This document shows positions 25,391 through 35,762 of a stretch of 64,000 nucleotides of DNA, in pieces. Every line of letters starts with the position of its first letter. The stretch's first letter is position 1. Under the pieces are notes generated by a model. The model saw nothing but the letters and a program-made list of their open reading frames with translations, made no database searches and was not told the DNA's origin. The stretch is from Alphaproteobacteria bacterium. GTDB lineage: Bacteria; Pseudomonadota; Alphaproteobacteria; Rhodospirillales; Casp-alpha2. The stretch lies in contig JAJRRU010000001.1 of assembly GCA_024279135.1 (NCBI GenBank), positions 1 through 64,000 of the forward strand, written 5' to 3'. The position numbers and the translations under genes are program-made.

Positions 25391-25472
25391 GCAAACCGTA
25401 TGGTTTGCCGTGACGTATTATTAAGGTAAACGAGATCGTTTACCATGACGCATTTCACACTATTAATACGTC
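25391..25472. repeat. Cluster of three dyads downstream of rpmA
   Basis: Two short hairpins, GCAAACC-gtat-GGTTTGC (25391-25408) and GGTAAACG-agat-CGTTTACC (25425-25444), are followed by similar sequence (CGTGACGTATT and CATGACGCATT), suggesting a roughly 34-bp module duplicated in tandem. GACGTATTA (25412-25420) also pairs with TAATACGTC (25464-25472), enclosing the second hairpin. These may stabilise the rpmA mRNA end, act with the terminator at 25497, or be a small palindromic repeat family. Confidence 0.55.
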
Positions 25473-25496
25473 GTACTGGCCATAAGCCTGTTACGG

Positions 25497-25527
25497 AAAG
25501 GGGAATGGTCATCCATTTCCTTTTTTT
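25497..25527 (+). terminator. Intrinsic terminator between rpmA and obgE
   Basis: AAAGGGGAATGG (25497-25508) pairs with CCATTTCCTTTT (two G-U pairs) across the loop TCAT and is followed by a run of seven T. It ends 26 nt before the obgE start, so obgE needs either readthrough or a promoter within this short gap. Confidence 0.85.
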
Positions 25528-25531
25528 GTGA

Positions 25532-27741
<2,210 letters not shown>

Positions 27742-27753
27742 CGGGTGGCTGAT

Positions 27754-29025
27754 ATGAGCGTTATGGACAAAACAGATATACCTGCTCTGGTCCGTGATAT
27801 CGGGGCGCGTGCCAAGGCCGCCGCCCGCGTGTTGGCCCTTGCGCCTGCCCAGACCAAGGATACCGCCTTGCGGGCTGCCGCCGAGGCTCTGCGCGACCAT
27901 GGCCCGGCCATATTGAGCGCCAATGCAAAAGACATGGCTTTGGGCGAACAAAAAGGTCTGAGCGGGGCCATGCTTGATCGCCTGATGCTTGACGAGGCTC
28001 GAATAACGGCCATGGCTGGCGGCCTTGATGATGTGGCAGGCCTGGCTGATCCGGTGGGAACTGTTCTGGATGCCTGGGACAGGCCCAATGGCCTGCGCAT
28101 TGAACGGGTCAGGGTGCCGCTCGGCGTGATCGGCGTTATCTACGAATCACGACCCAATGTGACGGCTGATGCAGGGGCTTTGTGCCTGAAGGCCGGCAAT
28201 GCGTCAATTTTGCGCGGTGGTTCGGAAAGTTTTCATTCATCGGCGGCCATTCTTGAATGTCTGACTTTGGGCTTGCGGAAGGCTGACCTTCCGGAAGATT
28301 GTATATTGCGTATACCCACCACCGAGCGCGCCGCCGTGGGCGAAATGCTGCGCTTGAGCGATTATATTGACGTGATCGTGCCGCGTGGCGGAAAGTCACT
28401 GATCGAGCGTGTCACAGCCGAAAGCAAGGTGCCTTTATTCAAACACCTGGAAGGCATTTGCCATATTTATGTCGCAGCAGGTGCCGATCCGCAGAAGGCA
28501 CGTTCCATCGTGGTCAATTCAAAGATGCGCCGGACCGGGATTTGCGGTTCGGCAGAAACCCTGTTAATTGATCGGGCAGCCTTGTCTCTGGCGGGTGATA
28601 TCCTGGACGGCCTGATCGAGGCGGGTTGCACCATCCGGGGCGATGATGTGATGTGTGATCTCGATAGTCGCTGTCAGCCAGCCACCGATGAGGACTGGGG
28701 TACCGAATATCTCGATGCGATAATTTCCGTTGCCGTTGTTGACGGTGTGGGCGCGGCAATTGACCATATTGCCCGTTATGGATCGTCGCACACAGAAACA
28801 ATTATCAGCGAAGACCCCGCCTCCATTGCCCGTTTCCTCAATGAGGTCGACTCGGCCATTGTCATGCACAATGCGTCCACCCAGTTTGCCGATGGTGGCG
28901 AGTTCGGTATGGGTGCCGAGATCGGAATTTCCACCGGTAAACTTCATGCCCGCGGGCCGGTTGGCGTGGATCAACTGACCAGTATGAAATATCTGGTCAG
29001 GGGAGATGGTCATTGCCGGTCATGA
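27754..29025 (+). CDS. proA: Gamma-glutamyl phosphate reductase
   Basis: A 423-residue NADPH-dependent aldehyde-dehydrogenase-like enzyme that reduces glutamyl phosphate to glutamate semialdehyde. It contains [33 protein letters not shown] and the active-site cysteine in [14 protein letters not shown] chose ATG 27754 over GTG 27745 (three residues longer). It acts on the product of the upstream proB; ProC is encoded at 50944, far away. Confidence 0.95.
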   Translation: MSVMDKTDIPALVRDIGARAKAAARVLALAPAQTKDTALRAAAEALRDHGPAILSANAKDMALGEQKGLSGAMLDRLMLDEARITAMAGGLDDVAGLADPVGTVLDAWDRPNGLRIERVRVPLGVIGVIYESRPNVTADAGALCLKAGNASILRGGSESFHSSAAILECLTLGLRKADLPEDCILRIPTTERAAVGEMLRLSDYIDVIVPRGGKSLIERVTAESKVPLFKHLEGICHIYVAAGADPQKARSIVVNSKMRRTGICGSAETLLIDRAALSLAGDILDGLIEAGCTIRGDDVMCDLDSRCQPATDEDWGTEYLDAIISVAVVDGVGAAIDHIARYGSSHTETIISEDPASIARFLNEVDSAIVMHNASTQFADGGEFGMGAEIGISTGKLHARGPVGVDQLTSMKYLVRGDGHCRS

Positions 29026-29606
29026 TCCCACCCCCGCCAGGCAACCGGATTGGCTTGCTGGGCGGCTCTTTTAATCCGGCCCACGAAGGGCATCTGCATA
29101 TTACTGAACTGGCGCTGAAACATCTGGCTCTGGACCGGGTCATGTGGCTGGTCTCAATGCAAAACCCGCTGAAGTCAACGGAGGATATGGCGTCATTTGA
29201 TGAACGCATGGAACATTGCGAACACATGGCCCGACATAATCCGAATATTATTATCAGTGATGTGGAACATAAACTGGGCACCACCTTCAGTGCCGATACC
29301 CTGGGCCAGCTTACGGCCCGGTTTCCAAAAATCGGATTTGTCTGGATAATGGGTGCCGATAACATGTTACAAATTGATCAATGGAAGGAATGGAAATCCA
29401 TTTTTGATATACTGCCCATTGCGATTTTTTCCAGACCCGACTATTCTGAAAGTGTGCTATCATGCAATGCTGCAATGCATTTTTCGGGCCACCGCATGGA
29501 TGCTTTGAAAAGTGCGGAACTGGTTGATGCAACGGCACCAGCGTGGATGTTTCTGGAAACCCCTACAAATCCGGAATCATCGACCCGAATACGGTCGCAG
29601 GATTGA
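29013..29606 (+). CDS. nadD: Nicotinate-mononucleotide adenylyltransferase
   Basis: A 197-residue nucleotidyltransferase that makes deamido-NAD from nicotinate mononucleotide and ATP. The motif [12 protein letters not shown] is at 17-28 and SSTRIR near the C-terminus matches the (I/S)SxxxR motif. The TTG at 29013 has GGGGAG 7 nt upstream. An ATG at 29022, overlapping the proA stop as ATGA, has no such site, so the start is uncertain by three residues. The protein ends soon after SSTRIR, shorter than E. coli NadD. Confidence 0.92.
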   Translation: MPVMIPPPPGNRIGLLGGSFNPAHEGHLHITELALKHLALDRVMWLVSMQNPLKSTEDMASFDERMEHCEHMARHNPNIIISDVEHKLGTTFSADTLGQLTARFPKIGFVWIMGADNMLQIDQWKEWKSIFDILPIAIFSRPDYSESVLSCNAAMHFSGHRMDALKSAELVDATAPAWMFLETPTNPESSTRIRSQD

Positions 29607-29656
29607 TCCATCAATATGGACTAAATCAGGACCGTGAGCATTTTTTAACTCTTTAA

Positions 29657-29683
29657 TGCTATAATACTGTAATGTTACATTAC
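29657..29683 (+). promoter_or_regulatory. Extended -10 promoter and start-site palindrome before rsfS
   Basis: TGCTATAAT (29657-29665) is an extended -10 element. Right after it GTAATGT-T-ACATTAC (29669-29683) is a 7-bp palindrome with one central base, covering the predicted transcription start. A protein bound there would block the rsfS-rlmH promoter; alternatively it forms a tiny 5' hairpin. Confidence 0.5.
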
Positions 29684-29706
29684 GAGAGGAGACGACCATA
29701 GAGACT

Positions 29707-30069
29707 ATGAAAAAGGCACCCAGCGCCAATACTGCATTGGACATGGTGCAAACCTCGCTCGATGATGACAAGGCACAAGATATTGTCGTTATCGACCTCA
29801 AAGGCAAAACCAGTATTGCTGATTATATGGTTGTTGCCAGCGGCACCTCACAGCGCCAGATCAGCGCTATGGCGGACCATCTCCACAACACATTGAAAAC
29901 GGCCGGCTGTTCCGCCATTTCCGTAGAAGGGGCAGGCCAGTGCGACTGGGTTCTGATTGATACAGGTGATATTATCGTTCACCTGTTCCGCCCTGAAGTT
30001 CGCGATTTTTATAATCTGGAAAAGATCTGGACCGTACCGCCGAGGGATAATTCTGTCGCCTCGGCATAA
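29707..30069 (+). CDS. rsfS: Ribosomal silencing factor RsfS
   Basis: A 120-residue RsfS/Iojap protein that binds uL14 on the 50S subunit and blocks subunit joining in starvation. Conserved parts are DIVVIDLKGKTSIADYMVVASGTSQRQ and the DWVLIDTGDIIVHLF block. It lies between nadD and rlmH, the common order. A GAGAGGAG purine run lies about 10-15 nt upstream of the ATG. Confidence 0.95.
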   Translation: MKKAPSANTALDMVQTSLDDDKAQDIVVIDLKGKTSIADYMVVASGTSQRQISAMADHLHNTLKTAGCSAISVEGAGQCDWVLIDTGDIIVHLFRPEVRDFYNLEKIWTVPPRDNSVASA

Positions 30070-30090
30070 AGCTGATGCTCAGGTGCCGCC

Positions 30091-30549
30091 ATGAAAATAT
30101 CGTTGATTGCCGTGGGCCGCTTGAAAGCTGGCCCCGAAAAGGATCTTTTTGAGACCTATGCCAACCGGATTACCTGGCCTTTCGAGATGATCGAGGTTGT
30201 CGAGCACCGCAAGCTTTCAGCAGAGCAACTGAAACAACGCGAAGCGGCCCTGTTGAGCACCAAAATTCCCGAAGGTGCTGCCGTCATCGTGCTTGATGAG
30301 CGGGGACGCGAGCTGGCCAGCCGTGATCTGGCCCATAAAATAGAGCACTGGCAGGATAACGCCGTGCGGCATCTGGTGTTTATTATCGGTGGTGCCGACG
30401 GCATCGACGGCTCGCTTAAACAGCGCGCCGATCTGACCATTTCCCTGGGCCGCATGACCTGGCCCCACATGCTGGTCCGCGCCCTGGTCGCAGAACAGGT
30501 TTACCGTGCACAATGCATCCTGTCGGGCCATCCTTACCACCGTGATTAG
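30091..30549 (+). CDS. rlmH: 23S rRNA pseudouridine(1915) N3-methyltransferase
   Basis: A 152-residue SPOUT-class methyltransferase modifying pseudouridine 1915 in helix 69. The C-terminal knot region shows FIIGGADGIDGSLKQRADLTISLGRMTWPHMLVR followed by EQVYRA and a Tyr/His end (GHPYHRD). The N-terminus MKISLIAVGRLK is typical. It follows rsfS after 21 nt and ends 1 nt before the convergent DDAH gene. Confidence 0.96.
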   Translation: MKISLIAVGRLKAGPEKDLFETYANRITWPFEMIEVVEHRKLSAEQLKQREAALLSTKIPEGAAVIVLDERGRELASRDLAHKIEHWQDNAVRHLVFIIGGADGIDGSLKQRADLTISLGRMTWPHMLVRALVAEQVYRAQCILSGHPYHRD

Positions 30550-30550
30550 A

Positions 30551-31342
30551 TCAAAGGTTGAAACGCAGGGACATACAGCTCGGTCCGCCATCGACTAACG
30601 CGGCTTGTCCGGTGGGCACCACATCAACCAAAAATCCTGCTTTATCCAGCATCTCTGCTGTCTTGGGGAAACCCGCAGAGACGATAACCCGGTCATTGAC
30701 CCGGATTGAGTTGGCGGCGGTTTCTTCGCCGCGGGGGACTTCCAGCACGCGGAACTTCTGGAAACAATCCGCGCCGGACAGCCTGTAGCTGGCCAGTATG
30801 GTTTCGCTGTCCAGCAAGGAACAATCGGTTTTGAAATGCAGTACGCCATGCGGGGTATCAACGCTCTCAACGGTGTAATCCCACGGCATTAATTTGGCTC
30901 GCAGGTCATCGAGACCGGCCTGATTTGTGCGTTCGGATAATCCCACCAGAATGGCCGCATCGGTCATCATGATATCACCACCATCCATAAAGCCATTTTC
31001 GATATCCACAATATGATCGTAATGCCCGGCAAGGGCCTGTCTGATCGTCTCGCGTTCCCCCAGACGGCTTGGTGCGCCGGGTGCCAAGGTCACGGCAACG
31101 TCGCTCAGGCACAAGGCCGTATCTTCCACGAAAACCGAATCCGGGTATTCTTCCAGGGCGGGTAAAACTTCAACTGCGAGGCCTGCACGGCGTAAAGCGG
31201 CAATATAAAGCCCATGGTCTGCCTTGAATTGTTCGGCGCTGGGGTTGCCCAGGTCGTTGGCGCGCAGCCCCTCGGTGATGCTGTTGGACGGCGTTCGTGT
31301 GATCGCGGTGGTAAAATTATATGATGAGCCTTCTCGGTTCAT
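30551..31342 (-). CDS. Dimethylarginine dimethylaminohydrolase family protein
   Basis: A 263-residue guanidino-group hydrolase of the DDAH/arginine deiminase superfamily. DDAHs convert methylated arginines to citrulline. The catalytic cysteine is C256 in GGPSCMSLRFNL, the histidine is in GVLHFKTDCSLL near 166, and acidic partners are in DSVFVEDTALC and GGDIMMTDA. Size and C-terminal Cys fit DDAH better than the roughly 400-residue arginine deiminases. It is a single minus-strand gene among plus-strand genes. Confidence 0.86.
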   Translation of the reverse strand: MNREGSSYNFTTAITRTPSNSITEGLRANDLGNPSAEQFKADHGLYIAALRRAGLAVEVLPALEEYPDSVFVEDTALCLSDVAVTLAPGAPSRLGERETIRQALAGHYDHIVDIENGFMDGGDIMMTDAAILVGLSERTNQAGLDDLRAKLMPWDYTVESVDTPHGVLHFKTDCSLLDSETILASYRLSGADCFQKFRVLEVPRGEETAANSIRVNDRVIVSAGFPKTAEMLDKAGFLVDVVPTGQAALVDGGPSCMSLRFNL

Positions 31343-31438
31343 GAGGTTTCCTCGTCGGTATGATTTGGGTTGAGCCTTGAGTTTATAAATATGGCTAATT
31401 GTTTATGCTTTGTCTCGCCAAAGGGTGTGATCGTTCTA

Positions 31439-31444
31439 TATAAT
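31439..31444 (+). promoter_or_regulatory. Possible -10 of the gpmI operon
   Basis: A perfect TATAAT lies 33 nt before the gpmI start, in the divergent gap with the DDAH gene. No convincing -35 is at the right distance, so this is a tentative promoter for the gpmI-envC-ctpA run. Confidence 0.35.
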
Positions 31445-31477
31445 AATGAAAAATCCTAGAAAAATTCGGGAATCTTT

Positions 31478-33049
31478 ATGACTGACACACCCGCTACTGT
31501 TAATTCACGTGTAAACTCACGGGAAATCTCACGCCCCGTCGTTCTGTGTATCCTCGATGGTTGGGGCGACGGGCCGCGCACCGATGACAATGCCATCGCC
31601 GTAGGCCAGACACCCACCTGGGACGCTCTGGTGACCCGCTGGCCTGTGGGTCGCCTTCATACCAGCGAGGGGCACGTGGGCCTGCCCGATGGTCAGATGG
31701 GTAATTCCGAGGTCGGCCACACCAATATCGGTGCCGGGCGCGTGGTCATGCAAGACCTGCCGCGTATCAATGATGCCATTGCCAATGGGGAACTGGGCGA
31801 GATTGCTGCACTGAAGTCCCTGTGCGACCGGTTGATCGAGACAGGCGGGGTTTGCCATGTGACCGGGCTGTTGTCTCCGGGCGGGGTCCATTCCCATCAG
31901 GATCATATGGTGGAACTGGTGCGTTGCCTGTCAGACGCCGGTATAACCGTTGCCATACATGCCTTTCTCGATGGCCGCGATACACCGCCGACCAGTGCTC
32001 TGGCGTATATGGAACGGTTCCTGAACGATATATCCGGTTTTACTAAAGCCAGTATTGCCACGGTTTGCGGGCGGTTCTATGCCATGGACCGGGATAATCG
32101 GTGGGAGCGGGTATCTACTGCCGCCAATGCCCTGATTGATGGTGAGGCCGAGCGGGCAACTGACGCGCTCTCGGCCATCAAGTCCTGTTACGCCGCCCAA
32201 GGATCTGATGAATTCATGAACCCGGTGGTGATTGCAGAGTATACCGGCATGGCCCATGGAGATGGCCTGTTGATGGCGAATTTTCGGGCCGACCGGGTGC
32301 GTGAAATTCTCGCCGTACTGGTTGACCCTGACTTTGACGGATATGATCGCCCGCGGCTGGTGAATTTTGCGGCCTGTCTGGGTATGGTGGAATATTCCAG
32401 CCATCTTAATAAATTCATGAAAATTATGTTTCCCACCCTGGGCTTGCAAAATATTCTCGGCGAGATTGTCTCAAACGCCGGGTTGCGCCAGCTCCGTATC
32501 GCAGAAACCGAGAAATATGCCCACGTAACATTCTTTTTCAACGGCGGGCGGGAAGACGAATATCCCGGCGAAGATCGAATTCTGGTTCCCTCACCAAACG
32601 TCAAAACCTATGATTTGCAACCGGAAATGTCGGCCGCTCAGGTGACCGACCATCTGGTTCGGGTGCTCGGCGAGGCAACCTATGACTTTATCGTGGTCAA
32701 TTTCGCCAATGGCGATATGGTTGGTCATACGGGTATCATGCCTGCGGCCTGCAAAGCCGTGGAGGCTCTGGATCACTGTCTGGAGCGGCTGGAAGCTGCG
32801 GTGACCGCCTGCGATGGGGTATTATTAATTACCGCCGATCATGGTAATTGTGAGACCATGTCCGATGGCAATGGTGGTCCGCACACCGCCCACACCTTGA
32901 ACCGGGTGCCGGTGGTGCTGGTCAATGGCCCGGGCAGGGTCGCGGGGCTGAATGATGGCTCGCTTGCCGATCTTGCCCCGACCATCCTCGACTTGCTTGG
33001 ACTTGATCAGCCAGGCGATATGACCGGGCGGTCACTCATTGACACATAA
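31478..33049 (+). CDS. gpmI: 2,3-bisphosphoglycerate-independent phosphoglycerate mutase
   Basis: A 523-residue Mn-dependent mutase interconverting 3- and 2-phosphoglycerate. The phosphorylated serine is S77 in GQMGNSEVGHTNIGAGR. Metal ligands are visible in ILDGWG at the start and in NFANGDMVGHTG and TADHGNCE toward the end. An N-terminal extension of about 18 residues precedes the usual PVVLCILDGWG. It overlaps the start of envC by 11 nt; gpmI-envC is also the order in E. coli. Confidence 0.96.
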   Translation: MTDTPATVNSRVNSREISRPVVLCILDGWGDGPRTDDNAIAVGQTPTWDALVTRWPVGRLHTSEGHVGLPDGQMGNSEVGHTNIGAGRVVMQDLPRINDAIANGELGEIAALKSLCDRLIETGGVCHVTGLLSPGGVHSHQDHMVELVRCLSDAGITVAIHAFLDGRDTPPTSALAYMERFLNDISGFTKASIATVCGRFYAMDRDNRWERVSTAANALIDGEAERATDALSAIKSCYAAQGSDEFMNPVVIAEYTGMAHGDGLLMANFRADRVREILAVLVDPDFDGYDRPRLVNFAACLGMVEYSSHLNKFMKIMFPTLGLQNILGEIVSNAGLRQLRIAETEKYAHVTFFFNGGREDEYPGEDRILVPSPNVKTYDLQPEMSAAQVTDHLVRVLGEATYDFIVVNFANGDMVGHTGIMPAACKAVEALDHCLERLEAAVTACDGVLLITADHGNCETMSDGNGGPHTAHTLNRVPVVLVNGPGRVAGLNDGSLADLAPTILDLLGLDQPGDMTGRSLIDT

Positions 33050-34334
33050 TCAAATTTCATCCCCCGTCACAATACGATTGGCCCTGACTGGCATTCTGGT
33101 CTTTGTGGCGCTGGCCGGTGTGGCGCATGGCAAAACATCAGACGAAATTCAATTGCAGGGTCTGGAAGAAAATCTGCAACAAGATCGTAAACAGTCAAAG
33201 GATTTGAACCGGAAATCTCTCTCGCTGACCAGCGAGCTGAACGACATTACGGCCCGGCTTATCCGTTCGGCTAAGACCGTTCAGCAACACGAGGCCGCTG
33301 TTTTGGTGCTGGAAGATCAACTCATTGTGTTGCAATTCGAAGAAACGCAAATGGTCAAGCAACTGGCCCGCCAGCGTGTGCAGTTCTCGAAAGTCCTGAT
33401 GGCGCTGGAAAGACTGGCACGCTACCCCGCCGAAGCCGTCATTGCTCAACCGGGCGAGCCCGGCGATATCGTGCGCAGCGCCATTCTGTTGCGTTCGGTG
33501 GTGCCGGAACTGGAAAGCCGGGCGGCGGATTTGCGGTTGCAGATTGTTGGCCTTGCCGATGCCCGCGATCAGCTAAAAACCCAGCGCTTTGCCCTGGCTA
33601 GCGAGGCGGCCTTACTGGAAGGCGAAAATGTCCGGTTGAACGACCTGCTGGTCCAAAAGAAACGTCGTAAAGTCCAGACCGATGCCGAACGTAAGCAAAT
33701 AGCCTCGCGGGTTGCCAAACTGGCCAATGAAGCCAACAGTCTTCGTGATCTGATGGCAAGATTGGGGGCTCAACAGGCTCGTGCCCAGGCAGAAGCTGAT
33801 GCCCAGGCTCAGGCAGAGGCAGAGGCAAAGGCGGCGGCAGAGACCGAATCGACCATGCCGGTTGCCCCTTCCAAGCCCGATCTGGGCACACGTGAGACGA
33901 CGGTTGCATCATTATCGGCGAATTTACTCAGTGGTTTACCGATTACCACCCGACGGGGTAAATTGCCGTATCCGGTGGTCGGCAAACTTATTTCGCGCTA
34001 TGGTCAGGCTAATAAAAACGGCGTCTCGGAACGGGGAATCAAGTTCCGTACCCGACCTTCGGCCCAGGTTATTGCCCCTTACGAAGGTAACATAGCATTC
34101 GTAGGGGAATTCCGGGGATACGGCTTGCTCTTGATTATCGAACACCGTGGGGGATACCATACACTTCTTGCTGGCATGTCCCGGATCGACAGTGTTATGG
34201 GTCAGAGAGTATTAAGTGGGGAACCTGTGGGTATAATGGGTTCTTCTTCGGACACCAGGCCGGTGTTATATGTAGAATTACGTCGCGATGGACGGCCGAT
34301 TAATCCGTTACCATGGCTTGCGGCAAGTGGCTGA
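33039..34334 (+). CDS. envC: Murein hydrolase activator EnvC-like
   Basis: A 431-residue secreted protein: signal peptide in the first 31 residues, long coiled coil at about 35-270 (LQGLEENLQQDRKQSKDLNRK onward, ending in an Ala/Glu/Gln-rich stretch), and a LytM/M23 domain at 310-425. The LytM domain has RGIKFRTRPSAQV where active enzymes have a zinc-binding His, so it is degenerate. That fits EnvC, which activates septal amidases rather than cutting murein. The start is TTG 33039 inside gpmI, and no other start keeps the signal peptide. Confidence 0.9.
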   Translation: MTHNQISSPVTIRLALTGILVFVALAGVAHGKTSDEIQLQGLEENLQQDRKQSKDLNRKSLSLTSELNDITARLIRSAKTVQQHEAAVLVLEDQLIVLQFEETQMVKQLARQRVQFSKVLMALERLARYPAEAVIAQPGEPGDIVRSAILLRSVVPELESRAADLRLQIVGLADARDQLKTQRFALASEAALLEGENVRLNDLLVQKKRRKVQTDAERKQIASRVAKLANEANSLRDLMARLGAQQARAQAEADAQAQAEAEAKAAAETESTMPVAPSKPDLGTRETTVASLSANLLSGLPITTRRGKLPYPVVGKLISRYGQANKNGVSERGIKFRTRPSAQVIAPYEGNIAFVGEFRGYGLLLIIEHRGGYHTLLAGMSRIDSVMGQRVLSGEPVGIMGSSSDTRPVLYVELRRDGRPINPLPWLAASG

Positions 34335-34359
34335 ATATATAAGGAAGAATGTTATAGCA

Positions 34360-35679
34360 ATGAAAAATCATATGTTTAAATCTATGGCTGTTTTGGCATT
34401 CGCCTGGACGGTTATGATACCCGGTTCGCCGTTACGTGCAGCCAGTGATACACCCCTCCAGTCAGATACTTACGAAGTGCTGAATTTATTCGGTGAAGTT
34501 CTGGAGCGTATTCGCGCCGATTACGTGGAAGCACCAACGGATAAGGAACTTATTGAGGCGGCTATTTCTGGCATGTTGAGTTCACTTGATCCTCATTCCA
34601 GTTATATGGACGCCGAAAGTTACGGTGATATGCAGGTCCAAACCCGCGGTGAGTTCGGCGGGTTGGGTATCGAAGTCACCATGGAAAACGGATTGGTCAA
34701 GGTGGTTTCGCCAATTGATGACACGCCGGCCTTCCGGGCCGGACTGAAAACGGGTGATTTTATTTCCCATCTCGATGGTGAAGCGGTCATGGGGCTTAAC
34801 CTGAGCGATGCGGTCGATCAAATGCGTGGTAAGGTCGGCACGGACCTTATCCTGACCATCATACGCAAAGGTGTGGACCCGTTTGATGTGACTATCACCC
34901 GGGCGATAATCAAAATCCAGTCCGTTCGTTCCCATATGGAAGACGATATCGGCTATATCCGGATCACATCGTTTTCACAACGGACCGATGGCGGCGTACT
35001 CCGGGCTCTGGAAGAATTTCAGGCGGAAAAAGGTGATGAGCTTGCCGGGATCATTCTCGATTTACGTAATAATCCGGGTGGGCTGCTGGATCAGGCAATC
35101 GCGGTCTCCGATATTTTCCTGAGCAAGGGTGAGATCGTTTCAACCCGGGGTAAAAACCCCGCTGATACCCAGCGATTCAGCTCCAATACGGGGGATGCAA
35201 CAAATGATCTTCCCATGATAATTTTGATAAACGGCGGCTCAGCCTCAGCATCGGAGATTGTTGCCGGTGCCCTACAGGATCACGGTCGGGCCGTTGTGCT
35301 TGGAACGCAAAGTTTCGGTAAAGGTTCCGTGCAGACGATTATCCCCCTTGGCACCCATGGTGCCATGCGGCTCACCACATCGTTATATTACACCCCGTCG
35401 GGACGCTCTATTCAGGCCATGGGTGTGGAACCCGATATCCTGGTGGAACAGGCAAAACTTGAAAATATCTCGCCGGGTTTCTCCCGACGTGAAGCCGATT
35501 TACGCGGTGCCCTGTCCAATGGCAACAAAACCGATGCCGAGGAAAATGATAGTGATGAGGCAGCGGAAGAACCCGCCGCTGAGGATGACAAGCCACTGGA
35601 TTACCAGTTGCAACGGGCCATTGACCTGTTGCACGGGGTGTCGCTGTTTTCGTCCATGGGGGGGCAACAAAATAAATAA
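34360..35679 (+). CDS. ctpA: Carboxy-terminal processing protease, S41 family
   Basis: A 439-residue periplasmic serine protease with a signal peptide (FKSMAVLAFAWTVMIPGSPLRAAS), a PDZ domain at about 95-170 (GGLGIEVTMENGLVKVVSP) and the S41 core. The catalytic serine is in INGGSASASEIVAGAL and the lysine in TQSFGKGSVQTI. CtpA proteases trim or degrade envelope proteins, including murein hydrolases. The start at 34360 begins the signal peptide, with AAGGAAG upstream. The last 70 residues are acidic. It sits between envC and the deacetylase, suggesting a cell-wall role. Confidence 0.93.
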   Translation: MKNHMFKSMAVLAFAWTVMIPGSPLRAASDTPLQSDTYEVLNLFGEVLERIRADYVEAPTDKELIEAAISGMLSSLDPHSSYMDAESYGDMQVQTRGEFGGLGIEVTMENGLVKVVSPIDDTPAFRAGLKTGDFISHLDGEAVMGLNLSDAVDQMRGKVGTDLILTIIRKGVDPFDVTITRAIIKIQSVRSHMEDDIGYIRITSFSQRTDGGVLRALEEFQAEKGDELAGIILDLRNNPGGLLDQAIAVSDIFLSKGEIVSTRGKNPADTQRFSSNTGDATNDLPMIILINGGSASASEIVAGALQDHGRAVVLGTQSFGKGSVQTIIPLGTHGAMRLTTSLYYTPSGRSIQAMGVEPDILVEQAKLENISPGFSRREADLRGALSNGNKTDAEENDSDEAAEEPAAEDDKPLDYQLQRAIDLLHGVSLFSSMGGQQNK

Positions 35680-35762
35680 TCCTGGCTGTGCGTTCTGGTA
35701 CATACGCCGTGGGCAAGTTTATTGAAGGTTTGAGCGAGTGGAGGCATTGACCTATCGATTTT

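Noticed and set aside
29560-29660. Frameshift at the nadD 3' end, because another frame reads [14 protein letters not shown], like the C-terminus of E. coli NadD
   Set aside because: The annotated frame already contains the conserved SSTRIR motif over the same bases, and many alphaproteobacterial NadD proteins end soon after it. The alternative frame would destroy that motif.
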